A stretch of 64,000 nt of DNA from Verticiella sediminum (GCF_007558815.1 NZ_VLTJ01000013.1:1-64000); one strand, 5' to 3'. Positions 8,591-17,522 are shown, counted from the stretch's first letter. The notes: a model not told the origin generated them from the sequence alone. Translations and numbers: made by a program.

Positions 8591-10174
8591 TCAGCTCTCG
8601 CTCTGCAGTTCGGCGCGGACCTGCGCGCTGATCGCCGCCTTGTCCACCTTGCCGGTGTGATTGGTCGGCAGCGGCTCGCGCTGAAGGCGCCAGCGGCTGG
8701 GCACCGCGAACGAGGCGATCTGGCCGCGCAGTTGGTCCTGCAACTGCTGCGGCGCGAGCTCGGCGTCGGTGACGACAACCGCCATCACTTCCTCGCCCAG
8801 GTCGCGGTGCGGCACGCCGAACACCACCGCCTCGGTCACGCCGGGAATGTTCAGCAGCGCCCGTTCGATCGCGGCGGGCGCGATGTTTTCGCCGCCGCGG
8901 ATGATCATGTCCTTGCTGCGGCCGGTGATCCAAAGGTTGCCCTTGTCGTCGAGCTTGCCCAGATCGCCTGTGTGCAGCCACCCGTCTTCATCGATGGGCG
9001 ATTCCTCGAGGCCGAAGAATCCGGACATCTGCGTGGGCGAGCGCAGCAGGATCTCCCCGTCGGGCAGGTCGGGATGGGGAAGAAAACGGATTTCGACGCA
9101 GGGCAGCGGTTTGCCGGCGGAGCCCAGCTCCTCGATGGCTTCCGAGCCGGCGGCGGCCGTTGCCTGGCCGCCGTTTTCCGTCAGGCCGTAGCCCGTGGGG
9201 ATCCTCGGGTTGACGCTGGGCAACTGGGTGCGGATGCGCTGCATCAGTTCCGCATGCACGGGTGCGCCGCCGATGCTGATGGACTTCAGGCTGCTCAGAT
9301 CCCTGCGCGATACGTCCGGATGGTCCAGCAGCCGCGTCACCATGGTCGGTACGGCATTCCAGCGCTTGACCTTGTTGCGTTCGATGGTCGCGAGCACCTC
9401 GGCGGGGTCGTACCTGCCTTGTGTAAGCACCAGCGTATCGCCGACGACGACTGCCCGCATGAGGGTCTGCATGCCGCCCACATGGAACAGGGGACCCGTG
9501 ATCAGCGTCACGTCGCGCAACGTCTCATCGATCTGGTGCGGCAGCTTGCGGGTGATGTGCAAGGTCATCTGCAGGCGCGCCAGCAGCGCGCGATGCGACA
9601 GCACCACGGCTTTGGGCTGGCCCGAGGTGCCCGAGGTGAAGATGATGAGCGCGGTCTCTTCTTCGCTGAGCTCGCCTTGCGCATCCGCGGCCGCATCGCC
9701 GGCCTGCCGCTGCGTCATGTCGATGCCCCAAGGCCCCTGGCGCGCGTGCGCCGGCACCCGCGCCGCGCAACGCTCGTCGGCCAGCGTCATGGCCGGTTGC
9801 AGGCTCGCCAGACCATTGCCGACTTCGACTTCGCTCCACCAGGCGTTCGCCAGCACAGGGACGGCGCCCGCGAGAAGGCAGGCCCAGAAGTTGAGCACCC
9901 ACTCCGGGCTGTTCCAGCCGAGAATGAAGATGCGATCGCCTCGGCGAATGCCCAGGTCGGCGAGCCGGCGGGCCTTGGCGACAGCGCCCTGGTGCAGCTC
10001 CTCGAACGTGAGGACACGCTCGCCTTGGATGATGTGGGGCCGCGCGCCCCAGCGCCCGGCGAATTCGAGCAGCCCCTCGACCCGGCGCGGGCGATCCTTG
10101 TACATCCGGAATGGAACCCCGCCGATGATTTCTGTCGCAATATCCTTGCCCCATGGCGTTGCTGCTGATGACAT
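8591..10174 (-). CDS. AMP-dependent acyl-CoA synthetase/ligase
   Basis: 527 residues with the ANL-superfamily motifs in order: P-loop IIFTSGTSGQPKAV (about residue 170), GYGLTENGG (about 305), HTGDLGKLDDKGN (about 400) and GRSKDMIIRGGENI, then the C-terminal Lys in NHTGKVDKAA. It activates a carboxylic acid to its CoA thioester with ATP, giving AMP and PPi, and is the likely entry step of the operon. The ATG at 10174 has GGAGA with 5-nt spacing in front, which favours it over an in-frame ATG 11 codons upstream at 10207. The acid is not identifiable from the motifs. Confidence 0.92.
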   Translation of the reverse strand: MSSAATPWGKDIATEIIGGVPFRMYKDRPRRVEGLLEFAGRWGARPHIIQGERVLTFEELHQGAVAKARRLADLGIRRGDRIFILGWNSPEWVLNFWACLLAGAVPVLANAWWSEVEVGNGLASLQPAMTLADERCAARVPAHARQGPWGIDMTQRQAGDAAADAQGELSEEETALIIFTSGTSGQPKAVVLSHRALLARLQMTLHITRKLPHQIDETLRDVTLITGPLFHVGGMQTLMRAVVVGDTLVLTQGRYDPAEVLATIERNKVKRWNAVPTMVTRLLDHPDVSRRDLSSLKSISIGGAPVHAELMQRIRTQLPSVNPRIPTGYGLTENGGQATAAAGSEAIEELGSAGKPLPCVEIRFLPHPDLPDGEILLRSPTQMSGFFGLEESPIDEDGWLHTGDLGKLDDKGNLWITGRSKDMIIRGGENIAPAAIERALLNIPGVTEAVVFGVPHRDLGEEVMAVVVTDAELAPQQLQDQLRGQIASFAVPSRWRLQREPLPTNHTGKVDKAAISAQVRAELQSES

Positions 10175-10264
10175 CGATGTCTCCGTGTTGGTGCGGCGCA
10201 CGCGCATGCTCCGTACTGGTGGCCGGGGCCGGCCCCAGGATGCGCACGCCCGCTCACTGCATGT

Positions 10265-11521
10265 TCAGGATTTCTTGTAGCGATCGAGGATCGCGTTGTC
10301 CTGGCCGAGCGCCGGGGCAGGGTTGGCGGGACACCAGTCGCCATCGAACTTGATCGGTATTCTCACGCTGCGGATCGTGCCGGCCTCGCCCGGATACTCG
10401 ACATCGGTGATTACGCCGGACCCGCTCGCAGCCTCCATTTCCAGCGCCTCGCCCAGACTGCGGACCACGCCGCAGGGAATCCCTGCCTCGTGCAGCCGCT
10501 TGACGATCTCCTCGGAGGTGAACCCGGAGAACACCTCGCCGAGCAAGGCGTCGCAGGCGTCCCGATGAAGGACCCGGGAAGCCGCGGTCGCGAATCGTGG
10601 ATCGTCTGCGAGTTCCGGGCGGTCCATGGCATCGACGATCCTCTTCCACGAGCCGTCGCTGAACGTGGAAAGCAGGACGTTTCCGTCCGAGGTCGCGTAC
10701 TGGCCATACGGCACCACGCCCGGATGGCGTGAGCCCATCCGCTTGGGCGTTTGGCCGGTCACGAAATACCGTGTGGCGTTGTAGACGGAAAGCGAAAGCA
10801 GGGAACTCATCATGCTGACTTCGACGAGCCCTCCTTTGCCGGTGCGTGAGCGCCGCAGCAGCGCGGCGAGGATGCCGTGGACCGCGAACATCCCGGACGA
10901 CAGATCGGCCACCGGAAGACCCAGCTTGGTAGGCGGGCTGTCGCCTTCCCCGTTCAGGCTCATCACGCCGGATTCGGCCTGCACGATCAGATCGAAGGCG
11001 GCCCGCCGGCTCTCGGGCCCCGTCCCGCCGAAACCGGAGATCGAGCAATACACCAGGCCCGGATTGAGCTTGGAGAGGACGTCGTACCCGAAGCCGAGCC
11101 GTTCGGCGACGCCGGTACGGAAGTTCTGGATGAAGACGTCGCAATCCGCGATCATCGCGTGAATGAGCTTTTTCCCCTCCTCGGACTTCAAGTCGAGTTC
11201 CACCGACGCTTTGCTTCGGTTGATGGTGGAGTGATAGAAGCTCACGTCGCCTTGGAGGGGCGCGATGTGGCGGGTGTCGTCACCGGCCTCGGGCACTTCG
11301 ACCTTGATGACTTCCGCGCCCATCTCCGCAAGCAGCAGCGTGGCATACGGACCGGAGAGGTAGCGTGTCAAGTCGAGGATGCGCACGCCGCTGAGCGGCA
11401 GCGATGCGTCCTCTCGTGTCCGAACGCCATGTTCGCGCGCCGGTTCGGCGCAGGCCGCCGAATGACGTTCCTCACTCTTGGCGTTCGCGATCGACGTGTC
11501 GCTGGACGTGGTCATGGTCAT
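10265..11521 (-). CDS. CaiB/BaiF family (class III) CoA-transferase
   Basis: About 418 residues with the family N terminus GVRILDLTRYLSGPYATLLLAEMG-type segment (here LDLTRYLSGPYATLLLAEMG), the NRSKASVELDLK segment, and the predicted catalytic Asp in PVADLSSGMFAVHG. Class III enzymes move CoA between acids through a covalent aspartyl thioester. Start is uncertain: the frame extends to a GTG at 11554, 4 nt after the upstream stop, but no convincing ribosome binding site was seen there, so I used the ATG at 11521 (another ATG is at 11515). A long N-terminal tail of about 45 residues is low-complexity and unlike the usual family start. Confidence 0.9.
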   Translation of the reverse strand: MTMTTSSDTSIANAKSEERHSAACAEPAREHGVRTREDASLPLSGVRILDLTRYLSGPYATLLLAEMGAEVIKVEVPEAGDDTRHIAPLQGDVSFYHSTINRSKASVELDLKSEEGKKLIHAMIADCDVFIQNFRTGVAERLGFGYDVLSKLNPGLVYCSISGFGGTGPESRRAAFDLIVQAESGVMSLNGEGDSPPTKLGLPVADLSSGMFAVHGILAALLRRSRTGKGGLVEVSMMSSLLSLSVYNATRYFVTGQTPKRMGSRHPGVVPYGQYATSDGNVLLSTFSDGSWKRIVDAMDRPELADDPRFATAASRVLHRDACDALLGEVFSGFTSEEIVKRLHEAGIPCGVVRSLGEALEMEAASGSGVITDVEYPGEAGTIRSVRIPIKFDGDWCPANPAPALGQDNAILDRYKKS

Positions 11522-11558
11522 CTCGGTTCTTGATTCGTTCGCATGAAGGCTCACTCGC

Positions 11559-12725
11559 TCAAGCGGCCGGGCGCCTGGGCAGTGCCACCACCGCCGTCCC
11601 GGGCATCGCCTGCTGGCCGCGCTGGTTCGTGGCCCAGGTGGTGAGCTTCACCACGTGCTGGCCATCGGCGTCGACTTCTTTTGCGTCGACGCGGCCACCG
11701 AGTCGCACCACATCGCCCAGATAGACATGGGCGCGGTACTGACCCGTCAGCGCCTTCAGCCGGCCGGCGTCGCCCATCCAGTTCGTCAGCGAATGGATTT
11801 GCCAGCAGGTGCGCTGGATGCCGACGTCGTAGGCGATCTGGGCGCCCTGCAGTTGGGCCGCGTAATCGTTGTAGTGCACCGAATAAACGGGTTCCAGCGC
11901 GTGCGTGCGCGGGTCGCGAAAGGCCCACTTCGGATGCTTGTGATAGCGCTTGAGCGCCACCGAGTGCGCGGATACGCGCGGGATGGGCGCGGCGCCCGCT
12001 GCGATGAAGGCGATGAAATCCGTCAGCCCCAGCGGGCCCTTGGTGATGACGTCGATCTCGTCGCCGATTTGCACGTCGTCCCAGTAGCGCGGCGTGGCGC
12101 CGCGCGGCCGCTCGGCGAGGATCTGCCGCTCGATCTCGGCGAGCTCTTCGTCCTTCCAGGGGTGGGGCACGTCGAGAGCGCGGCTCTCGCGCCGCTTCTG
12201 CATTTCGCCGCGCTCGAAGCGCATGCGCGAGCAGATGAAGGTGGCTTTGAGTTCGCCATCCTCGTTGCGGTATTCCTGGCGCAGGTAATCCTTGATGCGC
12301 CTGCCGCCGAAGTTGCTGTCGGCGATGGGGCCGTCGAAGCCGTCGAAGACCACCTTGGCCGTGATCTTCTCGCCCACGCGGATCGGTTCGCCGAAGGTCA
12401 TCTTGGTCTCGGCGTGAAAGCCGCCCAGGCCGGGCCAGCCGACCTGCACGGAGCCCAGGCAGGCGAAGATGAAACTGGGCGGCGCCACCAGCGTGCCGTA
12501 CGGGCCGCCCTCGGCGTAGTCCGCGTCCGTCCACAGCGGGTTGTCGTCGCCGATGCCCTCGCAGAAACGCAGGATCGCCAAACGCGTGGCGTACTCGTTG
12601 TTCAGGCAGGCGTCCGTGCGCAGCTCTGTACCGATAAGCGCACGCATGTTGGCAAGCATGGTGTCGGTGAACTTGCCTTTCGCCAGTTCCTTGGTGATGC
12701 CGTCGTTGTCGGTTTCGTTGTTCAT
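11559..12725 (-). CDS. Double hot-dog MaoC/FAS1-type dehydratase
   Basis: 388 residues made of two hot-dog units. An N-terminal FAS1-DH-like half (about 60-200, with GEPIRVGEKITAKVVFDGF) is followed by a C-terminal MaoC half (about 225-385, with the IGDEIDVITKGPLGLTDF start and HYNDYAAQLQG). Such proteins hydrate enoyl-CoA or dehydrate 3-hydroxyacyl-CoA. It is the promoter-proximal gene of the 12-gene minus-strand operon and faces an IclR regulator. No Shine-Dalgarno sequence is visible in front of the ATG at 12725, where the sequence is AT-rich (TTTTCGTATAT), so the transcript may have a short leader. Confidence 0.85.
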   Translation of the reverse strand: MNNETDNDGITKELAKGKFTDTMLANMRALIGTELRTDACLNNEYATRLAILRFCEGIGDDNPLWTDADYAEGGPYGTLVAPPSFIFACLGSVQVGWPGLGGFHAETKMTFGEPIRVGEKITAKVVFDGFDGPIADSNFGGRRIKDYLRQEYRNEDGELKATFICSRMRFERGEMQKRRESRALDVPHPWKDEELAEIERQILAERPRGATPRYWDDVQIGDEIDVITKGPLGLTDFIAFIAAGAAPIPRVSAHSVALKRYHKHPKWAFRDPRTHALEPVYSVHYNDYAAQLQGAQIAYDVGIQRTCWQIHSLTNWMGDAGRLKALTGQYRAHVYLGDVVRLGGRVDAKEVDADGQHVVKLTTWATNQRGQQAMPGTAVVALPRRPAA

Positions 12726-12748
12726 ATATACGAAAATGTGATCATATA
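12722..12748. promoter_or_regulatory. AT-rich direct repeat in the divergent control region (possible IclR site)
   Basis: TCATATA occurs at 12722-12728 and again at 12742-12748, a spacing of exactly 20 bp (two helical turns), within the short AT-rich gap between the MaoC-type gene and the IclR gene. The first copy overlaps the MaoC start codon. Binding by the adjacent IclR protein is inference. Confidence 0.35.
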
Positions 12749-12856
12749 AGCGATAAATGAAATCTATGCTTGAGATGCCAGGAGCGTCAATTAGGGTTCT
12801 TCCTAGGTCGAACCCGGACCGTCAATGGCTCGGCTTTCGAGCGGGTACACTGCTCG

Positions 12857-13702
12857 ATGGATCGATCAACAACCTGGCATCACGGGATGGAACGCGAAGA
12901 CACTCTCGATTCGGCGCCGCAGCATGCTTCCTCGCGAAACGAGCGCGCTGGGAAGGCGGGTGACGGCCCCCAGCCTCATCGCACCGTCGACCGGGTGACC
13001 CAGATTCTCGAAGAGGTCGTGTATCACCCCGGCATGACGTTTTCCGAGCTTGCCCGTGCGCTCGGGGCGGCCAAGAGTTCCGTGCACGGGTTCATCCGCG
13101 GCTTGCTGGCCAAGGGATGGCTCTACGAAAGCGATCACCGCTTCTACCTGGGGCCGGCTGTCTATGGCCTGACACTGGCCAGTGGCCACATTCGCGCGGG
13201 AACGGTCGATCACGCCGATCTTGCCGAGCTTCATCGCGAGACGAGCCTGGCGGTTTTCCTCGGCGTGAGGGCAGGGGACCACTTGATCTACGTGGCCGAA
13301 GTGGGCAGCGACGATGCGCAGGGGTTCGAGGCACGCTCGAACATCCGCCGCACCCTGCTGTCCACGGCCGGTGGCAAGGCCTTGCTGGCTACGCTGTCCA
13401 GTGTCGAGCGCGAGCGCTATCTGCGCAGGCGCAGCAGGGAGGAGGCCGAACTCGTCGAGGCCTTCATCGTCGACCTGGAGCGCATCCGTACCAGCCGCAT
13501 CGCCACGAACATGAATCCCAACGGCATGCGCTTCGGCATTGCGACTGCCGTGCGCAATCGGCAAGGCGATGCCGTCGCATCGGTGACGCTGGTCGGCCCC
13601 CGACGCGACGTCGAACCGAATGTCGAGGCGTTGGGCGACGCGCTGCTGCGCCATGTGGGCCGGTGGGCCCAGCGTTCGCTGGTAGCGCGTGAAAGGATCT
13701 GA
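12857..13702 (+). CDS. IclR-family transcriptional regulator
   Basis: About 281 residues. An N-terminal winged helix-turn-helix (HRTVDRVTQILEEV..., recognition region SELARALGAAKSSVHGF) is followed by the IclR effector domain (YVAEVGSDD, RRTLLSTAGGKALLA, GMRFGIATAVRN). It is divergent from the long catabolic operon and is its likely controller. Start is uncertain: ATGs at 12857 and 12887 (MEREDTLD) are both possible, and neither has a strong ribosome binding site. The frame also opens with a TTG at 12770, which I rejected as too far upstream. Confidence 0.9.
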   Translation: MDRSTTWHHGMEREDTLDSAPQHASSRNERAGKAGDGPQPHRTVDRVTQILEEVVYHPGMTFSELARALGAAKSSVHGFIRGLLAKGWLYESDHRFYLGPAVYGLTLASGHIRAGTVDHADLAELHRETSLAVFLGVRAGDHLIYVAEVGSDDAQGFEARSNIRRTLLSTAGGKALLATLSSVERERYLRRRSREEAELVEAFIVDLERIRTSRIATNMNPNGMRFGIATAVRNRQGDAVASVTLVGPRRDVEPNVEALGDALLRHVGRWAQRSLVARERI

Positions 13703-13794
13703 GTTCCTGCTTCACTCGCCCGCGTGGACGGCATCATGACGCGATCGGCCCTGCGCTCGGGTCGTATCCACATACGCTGAATTGCGCCTCGCGT

Positions 13795-14901
13795 TCAGGG
13801 TTTCTCGCTGCCAAGCTTCTCGTCGATCCAGGCAAGGATCAGATCGGCAATCTGCAGGTTGTTCCTGTCCATCATCATCATGTGGCTGTTGCCGCGAACG
13901 CCGGTCTCGACCGTGGACATGAGGCGGACATCACCCTTGGCAGCGTCGACCCGATCTTCGAAAGCCTTGCAATCGTTGTAGCGGTCTTCCCAAGTCGGTC
14001 CCGGCAGCTTTGTCGGGGACGAGAGGTAATCGCCGAACAGAATGAAAATCGGGGTTTTCGCGAGAACCGCGATCTCGTCATCCGTATGAACGCTCGCGTT
14101 GCAGGTGCCCGGCTCCACCATCACGATGCCGCGGATGCCCTTCGCATCGATGAGGGCCGATTGCAAGGGATAAGGGCCGGATTGCGAATGGGTGAGCAGC
14201 ACGGCACCATCGATCTGCAACGCCAGATCCGACAGCGCCTTCCACGTCGGGTTGGGTGCGCGTGAGGGACCGAGCAGATCGGGGACGCTTTGCCTGGACA
14301 GGTTGTCTGTCGCTTCGAGCGGAAACTGGGTCTGCGGGAAAGGTTTGCCGGGCTCGGGCCCGATGCGGAAATTGGTCCACGAACCGAAGCGATCCGCAAG
14401 CCTGAGCAGGTTCGGCTGCTGTTCGGGTGGCATTCGGCCAGCGCGGACATTGTTGAACGCCGACTGGTCGAAACCGGAGCGCGCTCGCCCCACTTGGTCG
14501 ACGACGTAAACGGGGTGGCTCTTGCGAACGAAATACTCGTACCAGCCCATACGGCCGTCGGGCGTGGTGTCGTAGGTCTTTCCGCTGAGCGTGGCGCCAT
14601 GGACCATCACCACCGGCACCTTGGCCGCGCCGTCGGGAATCATGTACTCGACATACATCTGGTTGATGGTGATGCGATCGTCCGGGCCGAAGCTGCCGAG
14701 CTCGACAGCGGTCTTGTCGACCTGTTCGCCCCCCACGAAGAAGCTGCCGCGTGATTCAAGGACCAGCGGGCCTTCCGAAGGCCGAATGTCGCGCAGGTTC
14801 TGCGCAGCAGCGGATCCCACTCCCAGCGCACCGGCCAGCATGGCGGTGGCGAGCATCGCCGAACGCAAGCGCCGCGCGACCAAGCTGTCAGATTTGTTCA
14901 T
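13795..14901 (-). CDS. Exported alpha/beta hydrolase
   Basis: 368 residues with a Sec-type signal peptide (hydrophobic core LATAMLAGALGVG, cleavage near SAAAQ, residue 33). The alpha/beta hydrolase core shows VVMVHGATLSGK (oxyanion strand, about 98), a nucleophile elbow THSQSG with Ser near 237, acidic VEPG near 263 and a His in GNSHMMMM near 339. It is predicted to be a periplasmic esterase-like hydrolase; the substrate is unknown. It is paralogous to the lipoprotein hydrolase at 33661-34740 (shared TTPDGRMG/TTSDGREG, YVVDQVGRARSG/YLVDQPRRGRAG, SHSQ elbow, GN-H motif). The two genes also share a promoter module, found at 15011-15053 for this one. Confidence 0.88.
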   Translation of the reverse strand: MNKSDSLVARRLRSAMLATAMLAGALGVGSAAAQNLRDIRPSEGPLVLESRGSFFVGGEQVDKTAVELGSFGPDDRITINQMYVEYMIPDGAAKVPVVMVHGATLSGKTYDTTPDGRMGWYEYFVRKSHPVYVVDQVGRARSGFDQSAFNNVRAGRMPPEQQPNLLRLADRFGSWTNFRIGPEPGKPFPQTQFPLEATDNLSRQSVPDLLGPSRAPNPTWKALSDLALQIDGAVLLTHSQSGPYPLQSALIDAKGIRGIVMVEPGTCNASVHTDDEIAVLAKTPIFILFGDYLSSPTKLPGPTWEDRYNDCKAFEDRVDAAKGDVRLMSTVETGVRGNSHMMMMDRNNLQIADLILAWIDEKLGSEKP

Positions 14902-15010
14902 GAGAGGCGATCCTTGTGTGCGAAGCGCACTACATGCCGTGCTTCATGGGCCTAAACAGAGTCCGGTTGGCCACAGCGTCCTCCCGCAAGGGTACGGAAA
15001 TCGGCCGCTT

Positions 15011-15053
15011 CGATTAAGCCCAATATCCCGAATAAACTGCTGAACTGATCTCA
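15011..15053 (-). promoter_or_regulatory. LysR-type promoter module, copy A (upstream of the 13795-14901 hydrolase)
   Basis: On the plus strand CGATTAAGCCC (15011-15021), a 19-nt gap, then TGAACTGATCTCA (15041-15053). Read on the minus strand this is a T-N11-A LysR box followed downstream by GGGCTTAATCG, whose TTAATC is a reasonable -10 element, about 110 nt before the hydrolase start. The same two elements with the same 19-nt gap occur at 35684-35726. Confidence 0.6.
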
Positions 15054-15177
15054 TGAATGATGATGTTGGTTTCCGCACAGGCGGCCCGCGGGAACCCGAG
15101 ACCGGCCCAGTGGGGTGATGCCCCGGCCACGGCTGGCGCCAGTCGTCCGGCACGCGAACCAGGCGTCGCGCAGCGAT

Positions 15178-15292
15178 GGTCCACGGCGAAGTCGAGCCGG
15201 TCCGGCAAGCTGACGCTGATCGAGCGTTTGCAGCAGGAGGGTCCAGGGCGTGCGATGGCCGGCAACGGCATCAACGATGCGCCGGCGTCCGC
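15178..15292 (+). pseudogene. Degenerate fragment of a copper-translocating P-type ATPase gene
   Basis: Translation of 15206-15292 gives [12 protein letters not shown] and then AMAGNGINDAPA, matching the hinge region of Cu P-type ATPases. The intact gene at 26521-29001 has [12 protein letters not shown] and [12 protein letters not shown]. The match continues upstream at DNA level (CACGGCGAAGT-AGCCGG) but in another frame, with one extra base near 15203, so the reading frame is broken. The hallmark GDGxNDxP Asp is Asn here. About 40 codons remain of an approximately 800-codon gene. It is a relic, not functional, and suggests an earlier copper-ATPase copy or a partial duplication. Confidence 0.65.
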
Positions 15293-15563
15293 CATTAATG
15301 AGTTGATCTCACCACGGTATGCTGATTTTCCCGTCTAGTTGCGGAATTGGGAGCGCCATATAGTTTTCGGTTCGACGATCGTCGACATGCCGAAGTCGCC
15401 TTGCTCATCGCGGACGACGTGGGCAACAGCCATCTGGCGTGTCACGGCTGGCGGCGTCGACGGCGCAACTGCATCGCGCAGATCTCAATATTCCACCGGG
15501 CGAAGGGGCCGCGTCGGCCCTGGGCCGGCGGCGCCGGACAAATCAGACCGATGAAAGCTACCT

Positions 15564-17003
15564 ATGACATTCCATAGTTCCGCGAAGGCGGCCAGCCCCA
15601 ACACTATCCTTGGCGTTGTGCTGATCGCCTATCTGATGATCCTGCTGGATCTGTCCATCGTCTATACCGGCATGCCGGAAATCGGCAGGACGATGCGCAT
15701 GAGCCCGGTGATGCAGACCTGGGTACAAAACGCCTATCTGCTCTGCTTCGGGGGCTTCCTCCTCCTGTCCGCCCGCCTGGGTGACACATTCGGCCGTCGC
15801 CGCATCCTGCAGGTGGGCGTCGTCCTGTTCACGGTTGCCTCTCTGGTGATCGGTATCGCTCAATCGCCCTACGAGCTGATCGCGGCGCGGGCGGTGCAAG
15901 GGCTTGGCGCGTCGATCCTGGCGCCGAGCGTGCTTGCCATCATCTCGACCACGTTCCCGGAAGGCAGCGAGCGCACCCGGGCGCTGGCCTGGTATTCCGT
16001 TGTCGCTGGCGCAGGCGCGAGCCTCGGCTTGGTGCTGGGCGGCATCTTCGCCGGCCTGCTGTCCTGGCGCATCGGCTTTTTGGTGAACATCCCGATCGGC
16101 ATCGGGCTGGTGTTCGCCGTCGCGCGCTACATCCCCGACAACGTTCCTACCCAAGGCAAGTTCGACGTGGCGGGCGCCATTGCCTCGACGGTGGGCGTGG
16201 GGCTGTTGGTCTATGGCCTGGTCAACGCCGCCGAGGTGGGATGGCTTGATCCGGTCACGCTGGCGACTTTGGCGCTCTCGGCGGTGGTCCTCGGATTTTT
16301 CCTTTGGCATGAAGGCCGGATCGAAGTGCCCGTCCTTCCCCTACGTCTGCTACGCAGCCGCGAGCGTTCCGCCGCCTATCTGGCGCGCATGCTTTACGTA
16401 GGCTCGATCGTGTCGTTCTTCTTCTTTGGCACGCAATACATGCAGCGGGTGCTGGGCTATTCGGCGTTGGAAGCTGGTCTCGGGTTTCTTCCCATGACGT
16501 TGGTCCAGTTCGTCGCCGCGATGGCCGTTCCCCGCGTCACGCGCGTGCTGGGCGGGGTTCAGATGCTGATGGGATCGTTGCTGGTCATCGGTGCCGGCCT
16601 GTTCTGGTTGGCAAGCGCGGGTGTCGATGCCTCCATCTGGCAGCTCGCCTTGCCGATGGTGCTGATCGGCATCGGCAATGGCTGTGCCATGGCCCCGCTC
16701 ACGACGTCCGGCGTGCGTGGCGTGCAAGCCCGCGACCAGGGCGCTGCCTCGGGACTCGTCAATGTCGCGCACCAATTGGGCGGCTCCATCGGCTTGAGCA
16801 TACTGATCGTCGTGTTTGCCGCCAACGCAGACTCTCAACTGGCAGGCGCAGTGGAAATGAGCCACCAGGTGAGTGCGGTGTTCATCGGAGCCGCCGTGAT
16901 GAACATGGTTGCGCTCGTCCTGACCGCCATTTTCATTCTGCCGGCCAACCGCAGGAACGAAGGCCCCCGCGCCGCGGAGGCTGCCGCGGGACCGGTGGAG
17001 TGA
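15564..17003 (+). CDS. MFS drug-efflux transporter, DHA2 (EmrB/QacA-like) type
   Basis: 479 residues, rich in hydrophobic helices and of DHA2 length (14 segments expected). Family motifs are LDLSIVYTGMPEIGRTM in helix 1, the loop motif ARLGDTFGRRRIL between helices 2 and 3, and motif C-like GAGASLGLVLGGIFAG in helix 5. It is expected in the inner membrane as a proton-driven exporter of toxic or aromatic compounds. The genes that follow (cupin, SDR) run the same way, so export of a compound handled by those enzymes is possible but unproven. Confidence 0.9.
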   Translation: MTFHSSAKAASPNTILGVVLIAYLMILLDLSIVYTGMPEIGRTMRMSPVMQTWVQNAYLLCFGGFLLLSARLGDTFGRRRILQVGVVLFTVASLVIGIAQSPYELIAARAVQGLGASILAPSVLAIISTTFPEGSERTRALAWYSVVAGAGASLGLVLGGIFAGLLSWRIGFLVNIPIGIGLVFAVARYIPDNVPTQGKFDVAGAIASTVGVGLLVYGLVNAAEVGWLDPVTLATLALSAVVLGFFLWHEGRIEVPVLPLRLLRSRERSAAYLARMLYVGSIVSFFFFGTQYMQRVLGYSALEAGLGFLPMTLVQFVAAMAVPRVTRVLGGVQMLMGSLLVIGAGLFWLASAGVDASIWQLALPMVLIGIGNGCAMAPLTTSGVRGVQARDQGAASGLVNVAHQLGGSIGLSILIVVFAANADSQLAGAVEMSHQVSAVFIGAAVMNMVALVLTAIFILPANRRNEGPRAAEAAAGPVE

Positions 17004-17087
17004 TCAGCCACCTCGATCATTGCCCGCGGACTTCTGCAATTTACGGCCCCGCCCGTCGTGATCTCGCCCGTACCGGAGGAATCATCC

Positions 17088-17504
17088 ATGATCACCGTTA
17101 CCCCCATTGGCTCGCAGCCTTCCGCTCAAGGGCCTGCCGACCATTTCACCGGCACCGTTCGTGTCGATTCGCCGTTCCAGGGTAGCGCGCCCGCGCGCGT
17201 GGGCGGCGCCACGGTCACCTTCGAGCCAGGCGCTCGCACCGCTTGGCATACCCACCCGCTGGGACAGACGCTGTTCGTGACGGCCGGTGCCGGACTGGTA
17301 CAGGAATGGGAGGGGCCTGTACGCCAGATCCGCCCAGGCGATGTGGTCTGGATTCCGCCGGGCGTCAAGCATTGGCATGGTGCAGCTCCCACTACCGCCA
17401 TGACCCACATCGCCATCGCCATCGCCGAATCGCTGGACGGCAAGACCGTTGACTGGCTGGAGAAAGTCAGCGACGACCAATACAAAGTCCCGGTGAGTCC
17501 GTAG
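17088..17504 (+). CDS. Cupin protein, bacterial hydroxynitrile-lyase-like family
   Basis: 138 residues forming one cupin barrel. Motif 1 is [19 protein letters not shown] (about 48-66) with the His-x-His metal pair, and motif 2 is [19 protein letters not shown] (about 85-103). These match the small manganese cupins sometimes annotated as (R)-mandelonitrile lyase-like; the physiological reaction of most members is unknown. The ATG at 17088 follows GGAGGAATCATCC, a strong ribosome binding site. Two paralogs lie in this window (41014-41484, which has a signal peptide, and 46923-47321). Confidence 0.88.
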   Translation: MITVTPIGSQPSAQGPADHFTGTVRVDSPFQGSAPARVGGATVTFEPGARTAWHTHPLGQTLFVTAGAGLVQEWEGPVRQIRPGDVVWIPPGVKHWHGAAPTTAMTHIAIAIAESLDGKTVDWLEKVSDDQYKVPVSP

Positions 17505-17508
17505 GGAT

Positions 17509-17522
17509 ATCGCAATTGCGAT
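17509..17522. promoter_or_regulatory. 14-bp perfect palindrome between cupin and SDR genes
   Basis: ATCGCAATTGCGAT is a perfect palindrome located 5 nt after the cupin stop and 100 nt before the SDR start. It could be a regulator site for the SDR gene. No regulator gene is adjacent. Confidence 0.3.

Larger units (their letters stand above)
14902..15563. other. Gene-free stretch with promoter module and a copper-ATPase remnant
   Basis: The 660-nt interval between the exported hydrolase and the MFS gene has no supported intact gene. It contains the LysR-type promoter module (15011-15053) and a degenerate fragment of a Cu P-type ATPase gene (15178-15292). The rest (15293-15563) shows no family resemblance that I can support. 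Confidence 0.6.

Noticed and set aside
8396-10168. Long plus-strand frame opposite the acyl-CoA ligase
   Set aside because: The minus strand has complete ligase motifs; the plus-strand translation is featureless.
15293-15563. Short open frames after the copper-ATPase relic considered as small genes
   Set aside because: No ribosome binding site, no family pattern and no codon bias distinguishing them from noise.
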